From an uncultured Bacteroidales bacterium (GTDB taxonomy: Bacteria; Bacteroidota; Bacteroidia; Bacteroidales; UBA932), in the NCBI GenBank assembly GCA_934726455.1, contig CAKVDS010000032.1, positions 1-28,141 on the forward strand: DNA of 28,141 nucleotides, in the 5' to 3' direction. Below are positions 21,607 through 28,141 of the stretch, piece by piece; the stretch's first letter is position 1, and every line of letters begins with the position of its first letter. The notes below the pieces were generated by a model. That model worked only from the letters and a program-made list of their open reading frames with translations. It made no database searches and was not told the origin of the DNA. A program made the translations under genes and the position numbers.

Positions 21607-22612
21607 CGCACCTTACAGTAGCTCCGAAATCCGTCCCGGACATAAGCCCACGGTACACGACATCCTTGTCTTGATAGATGTAGCGCAGCACCCCGCGTCC
21701 ATCCTCGCTGTCAGAAGTCCAGAACGCCGCATATTTATATAAGGACTTGTTCTCGAACTTGTCTCCATCCAGAACCATGTAGCCCGACGGCATCACAGAG
21801 AGTCCGGACTTGTCCGTAATCTTGACATCACGCCAGAACTCCCACATCCTCGTCCCGTTGAAATACAGATTCTGCATCAAACTTCCGGCCAGTCCCTGAA
21901 GATCCTTTCCGGCCTCTGAACTTTTGCCGAACTCCTGGCCGAGGGCCGCCCAGTCCTCATCAGAAGGAAGAGTCCACCCTTCAGGGCAGGCGGTCTGCGC
22001 TTCCGTCCAGCTGTAGTAGCGCCCGAATATGTCTGACATCACGTCACAACCGCCATACGCATGCCCGGCGCCCTCCCAAGCAAGATTCTGACGCATCCAG
22101 TCAGTGCCGGAAATGTTTCTGTAATAATACTTGCGTCCGTCACGAGGATCGGTGTACACCTTGTCGGCCAAGAACTTGGTGAAACCGGTGATGGAGCCGT
22201 CTCCGTCAAGGCCGCTTTTGACCGCCGTGAATGTCTTGGAAGTGCTGGTGCCGTAATAAATCCCGTCAGTCGTGAATGCCCCCAGGGTAATGGAAAGGTT
22301 GCCTATGGTGTCCGGAACCTCGAATGTGAACACTTTCTTGAGGACAGTGCCGTCGCCTGCAACAAGAGTGTCATAGAGGGATGTCGCAGGATCCTTGAAA
22401 TAGTATCCGACAGCACCGCCGTCTCCGCGGGTCACCGTCATGAGGGTATCTATATTGAATGACTTGGTGAAACCCTCGGTGACATAAGTGGGGACGGTGA
22501 CAGAAAGCGAACCGTCCATGTAGAGCTTTGAACTGTCTGAGTCCTTCTTGCATCCCTGCAGCAGCAGGGCTGACAGAGAGACAGCCGCAAGTGATATTTT
22601 CCAGATTTTCAT
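21596..22612 (-). CDS. Lipoprotein with a C-terminal FISUMP (Fibrobacter major paralogous) domain
   Basis: The 338-residue product has a lipoprotein signal (lipobox LLLQGC, Cys 21), so it is probably anchored in the outer membrane. Residues about 30-150 are Thr/Ser/Asp-rich and beta-like. From about 155 to the end the FISUMP pattern is clear: Y-Y-Y-R-x-I-x-G-T-D-W-M-R-Q-N-L, then G-R-Y-Y-S-W-T-E-A, C-P-E-G-W-x-L-P-S-D-E-D-W, F-W-T-S-D-S and a final V-R-C-V-R-K. Such domains occur in large paralogous families of surface proteins in Bacteroidales and Fibrobacter; carbohydrate or matrix binding has been suggested but not proven. It is divergent from apbE and overlaps comEC by 11 bases at the 3' end. 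Confidence 0.88.
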   Translation of the reverse strand: MKIWKISLAAVSLSALLLQGCKKDSDSSKLYMDGSLSVTVPTYVTEGFTKSFNIDTLMTVTRGDGGAVGYYFKDPATSLYDTLVAGDGTVLKKVFTFEVPDTIGNLSITLGAFTTDGIYYGTSTSKTFTAVKSGLDGDGSITGFTKFLADKVYTDPRDGRKYYYRNISGTDWMRQNLAWEGAGHAYGGCDVMSDIFGRYYSWTEAQTACPEGWTLPSDEDWAALGQEFGKSSEAGKDLQGLAGSLMQNLYFNGTRMWEFWRDVKITDKSGLSVMPSGYMVLDGDKFENKSLYKYAAFWTSDSEDGRGVLRYIYQDKDVVYRGLMSGTDFGATVRCVRK

Positions 22613-22637
22613 CCTCGATAATTTCTGTTACAAAATG

Positions 22638-22645
22638 CAAATATA
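22638..22645 (-). promoter_or_regulatory. Predicted promoter of the FISUMP lipoprotein gene, -7 box
   Basis: TATATTTG on the minus strand matches TAnnTTTG perfectly, 25 bases before the ATG at 22612. Confidence 0.58.
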
Positions 22646-22663
22646 ATGACTATTGCGCGCAGT

Positions 22664-22694
22664 TTTGCACTAAAATCCAGTAACTTTGTGCAAA
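22664..22694. promoter_or_regulatory. Inverted repeat TTTGCAC / GTGCAAA across the apbE promoter
   Basis: TTTGCAC (22664-22670) and GTGCAAA (22688-22694) are exact reverse complements, 17 bases apart, bracketing the apbE -7 box. TGCAAATA also occurs as a direct repeat at 22636-22643 and 22689-22696. This may be an operator, but part of each arm belongs to the promoter consensus. Confidence 0.3.
22681..22688 (+). promoter_or_regulatory. Predicted apbE promoter, -7 box
   Basis: TAACTTTG matches TAnnTTTG perfectly, 21 bases before the apbE ATG at 22710. Confidence 0.6.
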
Positions 22695-22709
22695 TACTTT
22701 GCCGAAAAC

Positions 22710-23657
22710 ATGAAGTCAATCCCAAAAACCATGCTCATTCTGGCGGTGATGGCCGCAGCCGGATGCACAGCAGACAGATACGAAACATTCAGCGGATATG
22801 CCCAGGGCGGCACATATAGTGTCAAAGTCAATCTCAACGGAGTCACTGTGCCGGACAAAATCATAGCCGCGAGCATCGACTCCCTTCTGGAGGAAATCGA
22901 TTTCAGCATCTCGGGCTACAACAAGAACTCCCTGCTCAGCAGGCGCAACGCAGGGGAAGAAATCGTGCCGGACAGGCATTTCAGTGCCCTGCTCGACCTG
23001 TCTGAAAAGTATTCAGCAATGACAGACGGGGCTTTCGATGTGTGGGCGGCCCCCCTGTTTGACATCTGGGGATTCGGGTTTACGGCGGACTCTCTGCCGT
23101 CACAAGAACGCATCGCAGAGGCGAAAGCCTTGTGCAAGGAGCACAAAATCCTCAATTTCAACGCCATTGCTCAAGGATACACCTGTGATGTCATCGCATC
23201 ATACTTATATTCAATAGGAGTCAGGGACATGCTTGTGGACATAGGGGAAATATATTGCGACGGCCTCAACCCTCACGGAAAAGGCTGGAGCATAGGGGTT
23301 GACAACCCCGTCGACGGCAACGACACCCCCGGCAAAGACCTGCGCGGAATCTGGCGCTCCGACGGAAGCGGCCAAGGGATAGTCACCTCCGGAAACTACC
23401 GCAAGTTCTACATACGGGACGGGAAGAAATACGCCCACACCATAGACCCCAGGACAGGGATGCCGGTACAGCATAATCTGTTGAGCGCCACCGTAGTGGC
23501 CCCGAGTGCCGCCGAAGCTGACGCCCTTGCCACGGCCTGCATGGTGATGGGGCCGGAGGCCGCTCGTGAATTCGTGCTTTCGCATCCGGGAATCGAGGCA
23601 TATCTGATCACATCGGACGGCATCTGGGCCTCAGAGGGCTTCAAAACTGAAAAATAA
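22710..23657 (+). CDS. apbE: FAD:protein FMN transferase (lipoprotein)
   Basis: ApbE attaches FMN from FAD to a Thr or Ser of target proteins such as the NqrB, NqrC and RnfG/RnfD subunits. The ATG at 22710 gives 315 residues with a lipobox (VMAAAGC, Cys 19), fitting the periplasmic lipoprotein form. Family motifs: GGTYSV at 33-38, the disaccharide-like NFNAIAQGYTCD at 149-160, VDIGEIYCDG at 176-185, VTSGNYRKFY at 225-234, HTIDPRTG at 243-250 (the key His and Asp) and the magnesium-binding A-D-A-L-A-T-A-C at 270-277. No flavoprotein target is encoded here. It is monocistronic; a promoter box for the next operon follows immediately. Confidence 0.93.
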   Translation: MKSIPKTMLILAVMAAAGCTADRYETFSGYAQGGTYSVKVNLNGVTVPDKIIAASIDSLLEEIDFSISGYNKNSLLSRRNAGEEIVPDRHFSALLDLSEKYSAMTDGAFDVWAAPLFDIWGFGFTADSLPSQERIAEAKALCKEHKILNFNAIAQGYTCDVIASYLYSIGVRDMLVDIGEIYCDGLNPHGKGWSIGVDNPVDGNDTPGKDLRGIWRSDGSGQGIVTSGNYRKFYIRDGKKYAHTIDPRTGMPVQHNLLSATVVAPSAAEADALATACMVMGPEAAREFVLSHPGIEAYLITSDGIWASEGFKTEK

Positions 23658-23664
23658 TTTCAGT
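23646..23664 (+). terminator. Weak hairpin spanning the apbE stop
   Basis: ACTGAAA (23646-23652) and TTTCAGT (23658-23664) are perfect 7-bp arms around AATAA, which contains the stop codon end. The stem is AT-rich and has no U-tract, so termination is doubtful. Confidence 0.3.
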
Positions 23665-23673
23665 CAAATTCGC

Positions 23674-23681
23674 TATCTTTG
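23674..23681 (+). promoter_or_regulatory. Predicted DUF4290-ftsK-lolA promoter, -7 box
   Basis: TATCTTTG matches TAnnTTTG perfectly and lies 21 bases before the ATG at 23703. Confidence 0.6.
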
Positions 23682-23702
23682 CGGACTAAAGACAGACACA
23701 CA

Positions 23703-24389
23703 ATGGAAGAAAGATATATGGACACCAACAACATCGGCCTGGACTACAACACAGAAAGGGAAAAACTGGCCATGCCCGAATATGGACGCAATGTATTGAA
23801 GATGGTAGAGAACCTGCGCACCATCCCCGACAAAGCCAAACGCACCGAACAGGCAAGGGCCGTCATCAAGGTCATGGAGATACTCAATCCGCAAGTCCAC
23901 CTGCAGGAAAATTATGAGCACAAACTCTGGGATCAGCTCTACATGATAGCCGACTTCAATCTTGATATCGACTCACCGTATCCGTGCCCGCAGAAGGAGG
24001 AGTTCAGGACAGCGCCGGTGCCGCTCCCGATGAAAGACGACAGGATAAAGGCGGCCCATTACGGACGCAATATAGAGAAAATCATAAATCTGCTGTGCAA
24101 CGAACCGGACGGTGAGGTGAAGACGGAAATGATACGCTGTCTGGCCATATATATGAGGCAGCAGTATCTTATATGGAACAAGGACAGCGTCGCTGACGAG
24201 ACGATATTCGCCGACATCGAAAGGATCTCCGAATACAGGCTCAAGGTGCCTGAAGGCCTGGATCTCGGGCGCATATCCAACGATGCCAGCTTCGCCCGCC
24301 CGGGTCTGGGAATCAACTATGGCCAGAGCGGAGGACAGAAAAACAACCGCCAGCACAAAAACAACAGAAGGCAGAACAGGAAGAAATAA
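23703..24389 (+). CDS. DUF4290 family protein
   Basis: The ATG at 23703 gives 228 residues; an ATG at 23718 is a possible alternative. The family hallmark L-D-Y-N-T-x-R-E-K-L-x-x-P-E-Y-G-R-N is at about 12-29, followed by a helical body with paired H-Y-G-R-N near residue 118 repeating the earlier E-Y-G-R-N. The last 30 residues are Asn/Gln/Lys/Arg-rich and probably disordered, suggesting nucleic-acid or acidic-partner contact. The function is unknown; the family is restricted to Bacteroidota. The TAA overlaps the ftsK ATG by one base (TAATG), so translation is coupled to ftsK. It is cytosolic, with no signal peptide. Confidence 0.88.
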   Translation: MEERYMDTNNIGLDYNTEREKLAMPEYGRNVLKMVENLRTIPDKAKRTEQARAVIKVMEILNPQVHLQENYEHKLWDQLYMIADFNLDIDSPYPCPQKEEFRTAPVPLPMKDDRIKAAHYGRNIEKIINLLCNEPDGEVKTEMIRCLAIYMRQQYLIWNKDSVADETIFADIERISEYRLKVPEGLDLGRISNDASFARPGLGINYGQSGGQKNNRQHKNNRRQNRKK

Positions 24390-26860
24390 TGAGGATCTGG
24401 GACAGATGGGACGAGAATGAAAGAGCCGCAGCAATCCGGGTAGCCGGACTGTTTACGGCTGTCCTCGCCGTATTCGTATTCATAGCCATCATATCCTACC
24501 TCTTCCATTGGGAGCAGGACATGAGCCTGTTCACAGGAGGAAGTGCTGCGGAAGTCGGCAACGCGGCCGGCAAAATCGGCAACAGAACCGGGTATTTCCT
24601 CGTATGCGAACTTTTCGGACTCGGAAGTTTTGCCCTGCTCATCATCCTGACAGCCGTGTCGACAAGGCTGCTGACCCGCAAATGGAGCCAGTCTCTGATC
24701 AAGACAGGCCTCATCACCCTTTTCAGCGCATGCATAAGTTCATTGGCATTTGCGTTCATCGGGAAACTCGCCTCGCTTGACAACATCTTCGGCGGCGGTC
24801 TCGGGGGCAGATGCGGAGCAAAGGCGGTGGGCTGGGCCGAAGAACAGATAGGCGTACCGGTGACAGGAATCGTCATAATCGTGCTTTTCATCTCCCTGTT
24901 GATTTTCTCCTCAAAGAGGTTCAGCAAGTGGCTTGCAACCAGCGGCAGCAGGAAAAGACCTGTAAAGCCAGCAACTGATGAGGCTGAGGAGTGCCAGGTT
25001 TCGGAATCTGAAGAGGCAGAGAATACCGAAAACACTGAAAGAGAAGGAGATAACGATGTGACGCCGATTCCGGATGTGGAGCCTGTTGTCATTGAAACTC
25101 CTGCTGCAACGCCTGAGCCATTGACTGTCATGGCTCTGAAAGCGGAGCCACAAACCGCCGAGCCGGCACCCCAAACGCCGCCGGCCCAACAGGCGCAGCC
25201 GGAGGCGCTTGACAACGGCAACTTCACCGTGGTCAAGGGTGACGCACTCGATACCGATGTCACCAGAGATCTGACGCCTATAGACAACAGGCTCGATCCT
25301 CCTGACGGACTGCCAGATTATAAGTTCCCTTCACTCGACCTTCTCAAGTCCCACTCAAGCGGACGTAGGGAAGTGTCCAGCGAAGAGCTCACGCGCAACA
25401 ACAACAAGATCCGGGCGACCCTCGCCAACTACAAAATCCAGATAACCGATGTAAAGGCCATAGTCGGGCCGACCGTGACCCTATATAAGGTGTATCCGGC
25501 TCCAGGTGTCAAGATTGCGGAAATAAAAAGGCTGCAGGAAGACATTGCGATGGCCCTCAACGCCAAAGGCGTGAGAGTCGTGGTGCTTTCTGACGCGGTG
25601 GGAATTGAAGTCGCCAATGACTACGCGTCCATCGTGCCGCTGAAAGCCCTGCTCAACGACAACGAGTTCCGCAACAGCAAGGCCGACCTGCCTGTGGCCA
25701 TCGGATACACCATCACCCAAAAGGTGAAAGTCTTCGACCTCGCCGATGCCCCACACCTCCTCGTGGCCGGTGCGACCAAGCAGGGCAAGTCCGTGGGACT
25801 TAACGTAATCGTCACTTCACTTCTGTACAGCAAGCACCCGTCAGAACTGAAGTTCGTGTTCATCGACCCGAAGATGGTGGAATTCTCCGTATACGCCAGA
25901 CTCTTGAAGCACTATCTTGCCGTACTGCCGGATGCATGCTCGGAGGAGGACGAGCAGGACAACGCCATAGTCAAGAAGCCTAAGGACGCGGAGAAGATCC
26001 TGCGTTCGCTATGCATCGAGATGGACCAGAGGTACGAGCTTCTCAGCAAGGCCGGAGTCAACAACATCCGCCTGTACAACGAGAAATACAAGTCCCGCAG
26101 GCTCAACCCGGAGAAGGGACACCGCTTCCTGCCGTACCTTGTTGTGGTGGTGGATGAATATGCCGACCTTACCATGAGTCAGGGAGCCAGCCCCGAGACA
26201 AAATCGGCGAGCCGGAGCATCACCAACTCCATAGTCCGTCTCGCACAGAAAGGCCGTGCTGCCGGACTCCATGTGATACTGGCCACCCAGAGACCGTCAG
26301 TGGATGTCATATCCGGAGTCATCAAGAGCAACTTTCCTATGCGCATCGCCTTCCGCGTCGCATCCAGGACAGACTCCATGACAATCCTCGACAGCCCGGG
26401 AGCGGAAAAACTTATCGGACGGGGCGACATGCTCTTCTCCGCCGGAATAGACTCAGAACGTATACAGTGCGCCCTCGTGGATGTGGATGAGGAGATCGAG
26501 GGCATCACAAGATACATCGGAGACCAGAAAGGCTACGGAAAATGCTATAACAGCCCGTACTATCTTCCTTCCGTAGAGGATGCTGCGTCCGAAGGAGGAG
26601 AAGCCGGAGGAAATGTTGATATGCACAGTCTCGACGAGCGTTTCGAAGAGGCGGCGAAAATGGTGGTCACCACACAGAGAGGTTCCACTTCTGATCTGCA
26701 GCGCAAGCTGGGGATGGGCTATGCCAAGGCAGGACGCGTGATGGATCAGCTGGAAGCGGCCGGCATAGTCGGACATCAGGAAGGCTCCAAGCCGCGTCAG
26801 GTGCTTGTCCCGGACCTCAACACCCTGCAACCGATCCTTGACGCATTCCTCAAGCGCTGA
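24389..26860 (+). CDS. ftsK: DNA translocase FtsK
   Basis: FtsK pumps chromosomal DNA through the closing septum and activates XerCD/dif recombination. The 823-residue product has four transmembrane segments (about 18-39, 68-92, 103-124 and 155-174), then an acidic, Pro/Glu/Ala-rich linker (about 185-290), the alpha domain (330-445), the RecA-like motor and a gamma winged-helix domain (757-823, QRGSTSDLQRKLGMGYAKA near its start). Walker A is GATKQGKS at 461-468, Walker B is LVVVVDE at 584-590, and the ATQRPSVDVI sensor is at 632-641. All motor elements look intact. It is the middle gene of DUF4290-ftsK-lolA; its TGA overlaps the next ATG by one base. Confidence 0.97.
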   Translation: MRIWDRWDENERAAAIRVAGLFTAVLAVFVFIAIISYLFHWEQDMSLFTGGSAAEVGNAAGKIGNRTGYFLVCELFGLGSFALLIILTAVSTRLLTRKWSQSLIKTGLITLFSACISSLAFAFIGKLASLDNIFGGGLGGRCGAKAVGWAEEQIGVPVTGIVIIVLFISLLIFSSKRFSKWLATSGSRKRPVKPATDEAEECQVSESEEAENTENTEREGDNDVTPIPDVEPVVIETPAATPEPLTVMALKAEPQTAEPAPQTPPAQQAQPEALDNGNFTVVKGDALDTDVTRDLTPIDNRLDPPDGLPDYKFPSLDLLKSHSSGRREVSSEELTRNNNKIRATLANYKIQITDVKAIVGPTVTLYKVYPAPGVKIAEIKRLQEDIAMALNAKGVRVVVLSDAVGIEVANDYASIVPLKALLNDNEFRNSKADLPVAIGYTITQKVKVFDLADAPHLLVAGATKQGKSVGLNVIVTSLLYSKHPSELKFVFIDPKMVEFSVYARLLKHYLAVLPDACSEEDEQDNAIVKKPKDAEKILRSLCIEMDQRYELLSKAGVNNIRLYNEKYKSRRLNPEKGHRFLPYLVVVVDEYADLTMSQGASPETKSASRSITNSIVRLAQKGRAAGLHVILATQRPSVDVISGVIKSNFPMRIAFRVASRTDSMTILDSPGAEKLIGRGDMLFSAGIDSERIQCALVDVDEEIEGITRYIGDQKGYGKCYNSPYYLPSVEDAASEGGEAGGNVDMHSLDERFEEAAKMVVTTQRGSTSDLQRKLGMGYAKAGRVMDQLEAAGIVGHQEGSKPRQVLVPDLNTLQPILDAFLKR

Positions 26861-27309
26861 TGAGAAGGCTGTCTTTCATATTGGCGGCTGTCATCTGTCC
26901 CCTGCTTATGCACGCGCAGAAACTCCCCGAAAAGCAGATCGGAGAGATACTCGGCCATCTGGACAAAGACAGGGTCAGTCTGGAATATGACTGCGTGACA
27001 CGGAGTCCGTCATCGCTGCACATGAGCGGAACCCTGATCCTTGAAGGCAATTGTTACCTCGCGAAAGGCAACGGAATCGAAATCTACTGCGACGGGAATA
27101 CACGCTGGACAGTTGATCCGGAAGAGAAAGAAGTCTACATTGAGGAGGCCGGGGGCATAAAGGAGATTCTTGAGGGGGACGACTCTCTGGAGAGCCTCAG
27201 TATCAAAAACATCAAATATGTCCCACAGACAGGCAGCCTGCGGGACTTCAGATTCGACACTTCTTCTCTGGACTCTTCCTGGGTCGTCACCGACCTGCGT
27301 GAGGAATGA
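26860..27309 (+). CDS. LolA-like periplasmic protein, short
   Basis: The 149-residue product has a signal peptide (MRRLSFILAAVICPLLMHA, cleavage near residue 19) and a beta-rich body with S-G-x-L-I-L-E-G-N-x-Y near 56-66 and a G-I-E-I-Y-C-D-G-x-T-R-W-T motif near 72-84, the core of LolA-like domains. LolA carries lipoproteins across the periplasm. LolA-like proteins after ftsK are usual in Bacteroidales (from memory) but are normally around 200-220 residues, so this one is short, with part of the concave-sheet C-terminal region missing. Lipoprotein transport is therefore likely but not certain. The start overlaps the ftsK stop (TGATG). The 3' end overlaps the convergent transglycosylase gene by 23 bases. 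Confidence 0.75.
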   Translation: MRRLSFILAAVICPLLMHAQKLPEKQIGEILGHLDKDRVSLEYDCVTRSPSSLHMSGTLILEGNCYLAKGNGIEIYCDGNTRWTVDPEEKEVYIEEAGGIKEILEGDDSLESLSIKNIKYVPQTGSLRDFRFDTSSLDSSWVVTDLREE

Positions 27310-28141
27310 TGATGTCGTATGTCTTGCCTGCCTTGTTGACGAGTTTGCTGTCCCTCAACCACAGGTTCGCGCCCTTGAGCTGGGCATAACTGACACCGTT
27401 TTCCTCCGCGAAATCCACAAGACTCTCTATCGGGCCGCTTATCTCGACTATCTTCTCCGGGGGATAATAACGGTATCTCTCCGAGTGCGGCACATTGAAT
27501 CCGAAATCGGAAGGCCTCTCGAAAAACATCTTGGCGGCAAGGACTCTGAACATGTATCTTGACGTCTCTTCCACCAGCCAGAGATCGAGCGCACTTGTCT
27601 GCCTCTGATCGGAGAGTTTCCTCGTGATGCCGTTCTGTCCGCCGTTGTAGCTCGCGGCCACCGTCATCCAGTCCCCGTATTTGGCGAAAGCTTTCTTGAG
27701 ATAGTCACACGCAGCCTTGGTCGCTTTCTCTATGTTGTAGCGCTCGTCCACCTCGGAAGTCACCTCAAGGCCATATTCCCTCGCCGTAGCCTTGGTAAAC
27801 TGCCAAAGCCCCGCAGCGCCGGCAGAAGACACAGCCTTCGGATCCAGATTGCTTTCTATGGCCATAAGGTATTTCAGGTCCTCCGGCACCCCCTCCCTGC
27901 GGAGAATCGGCACTACCTGTGCGAATATGCGTTCCGACTTTTTGAGCATCAGGGTGGAATTGGTATGCATGTAGGTGAATGCGATCAGTTCCCTGTCCAT
28001 CCTCTCATACAGGTCCTCCCTGTCGAAGCGTACAGTCTGCCCGGCAAAAACAACCTTCTCCGGCACGCGCGGGGGCTGTTTGTGCAGATCTACCTCCTGT
28101 CCGAAGGACAGCACGGCCGCCGAGAACAGCACGGCGGCGGA
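27287..28141 (-). CDS. Lytic transglycosylase with SLT domain (N-terminus off window)
   Basis: The reading frame stays open to the right edge of the window and the visible N-terminal residues (S-A-A-V-L-F-S-A-A-V-L-S-F-G-Q) look like the hydrophobic core of a signal peptide, so the true start is just beyond 28141; the in-frame GTG at 28132 is not a likely start. The SLT domain contains the catalytic glutamate in L-M-A-I-E-S-N-L-D-P-K-A, followed by S-S-A-G-A-A-G-L-W-Q-F, A-x-Y-N-G-G and a C-terminal LysM-like segment of about 40 residues. It would cleave peptidoglycan glycan strands to anhydro-muropeptides in the periplasm (MltD-like). It overlaps the convergent LolA-like gene by 23 bases. 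Confidence 0.9.
   Translation of the reverse strand, partial: SAAVLFSAAVLSFGQEVDLHKQPPRVPEKVVFAGQTVRFDREDLYERMDRELIAFTYMHTNSTLMLKKSERIFAQVVPILRREGVPEDLKYLMAIESNLDPKAVSSAGAAGLWQFTKATAREYGLEVTSEVDERYNIEKATKAACDYLKKAFAKYGDWMTVAASYNGGQNGITRKLSDQRQTSALDLWLVEETSRYMFRVLAAKMFFERPSDFGFNVPHSERYRYYPPEKIVEISGPIESLVDFAEENGVSYAQLKGANLWLRDSKLVNKAGKTYDIIIPHAGR

Noticed and set aside
24496..25287. Minus-strand open frame of 263 codons opposite the ftsK linker
   Set aside because: It mirrors the low-complexity linker and membrane part of FtsK and is Ser-rich without any domain.
25769..25792. Lys at the fourth position of the FtsK Walker A motif
   Set aside because: GATKQGKS still satisfies the GxxxxGKS rule, so it does not suggest a dead motor.
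1..28141. CRISPR array, tRNA, rRNA, insertion sequence, prophage or integron
   Set aside because: No regularly spaced repeats, no cloverleaf sequence and no transposase or integrase motif was seen on either strand. The gaps between genes are too short for an array.

Overview
The window is a gene-dense stretch of chromosome from a member of the Bacteroidota, most likely a Bacteroidales bacterium. Evidence: GyrA, FtsK, RF1 and AckA of Bacteroidales type; lineage-restricted families (DUF4290, DUF4293, DUF3822, a FISUMP-domain lipoprotein, a LolA-like protein after ftsK); lipoprotein signals; near absence of Shine-Dalgarno sequences; and perfect TAnnTTTG boxes (the -7 element of the Bacteroidota primary sigma factor) in almost every upstream gap. 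Base composition looks GC-rich for the group (mid-50s percent by eye, not computed), which suggests an uncultured gut lineage or a Rikenellaceae-like genome rather than Bacteroides itself. This placement is inference. No IS element, prophage, CRISPR array, rRNA or tRNA was recognised, and no gap without a gene exceeds about 125 bases.

Layout. Bases 1-54 hold the end of an unidentified plus-strand gene, followed by a large fold-back hairpin. Then: gyrA and a secreted TPR protein (minus); a standalone double Clp N-domain protein (plus); a minus operon of a membrane-anchored LytTR regulator, a DUF4293 membrane protein and a nucleoside phosphorylase; a solitary fabF-type ketoacyl synthase (plus); a minus pair of a GNAT-like protein and prfA; mazG (minus); an acetyl-CoA hydrolase/CoA-transferase (plus). 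Next comes a minus operon of DHH phosphoesterase, FKBP-type lipoprotein, MATE transporter and cytidylate-kinase-like protein, then a plus operon of a membrane protein, a short DUF3822 protein and rsmD. The ackA-pduL operon (minus) follows, then a core-only ComEC (plus), a FISUMP lipoprotein (minus), apbE (plus), DUF4290-ftsK-lolA-like (plus), and the 3' part of a lytic transglycosylase gene (minus) at the right edge.

How the genes work together. Most are housekeeping: DNA topology and segregation (gyrA, ftsK), translation (prfA, rsmD), nucleotide hygiene and salvage (mazG, nucleoside phosphorylase, NrnA-like DHH protein), fatty-acid elongation (fabF), acetate and acyl-CoA flux (CoA-transferase, ackA, pduL) and envelope biology (FKBP lipoprotein, ApbE, LolA-like, lytic transglycosylase, FISUMP lipoprotein). 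Acetyl-phosphate is made or used by the PduL-type phosphotransacylase rather than Pta, paired with AckA in one operon.

I did not find a clear novel defence or biosynthetic system. The points most worth a second look are reduced proteins (Clp-N-only, ComEC without N- and C-terminal domains, DUF3822 lacking its N-terminal part), operator-like inverted repeats at the gyrA promoter and upstream of the membrane-protein/rsmD operon, interlocked promoters between mazG and the CoA-transferase gene, a perfect 15-bp hairpin inside comEC, and the fold-back element at 87-173.
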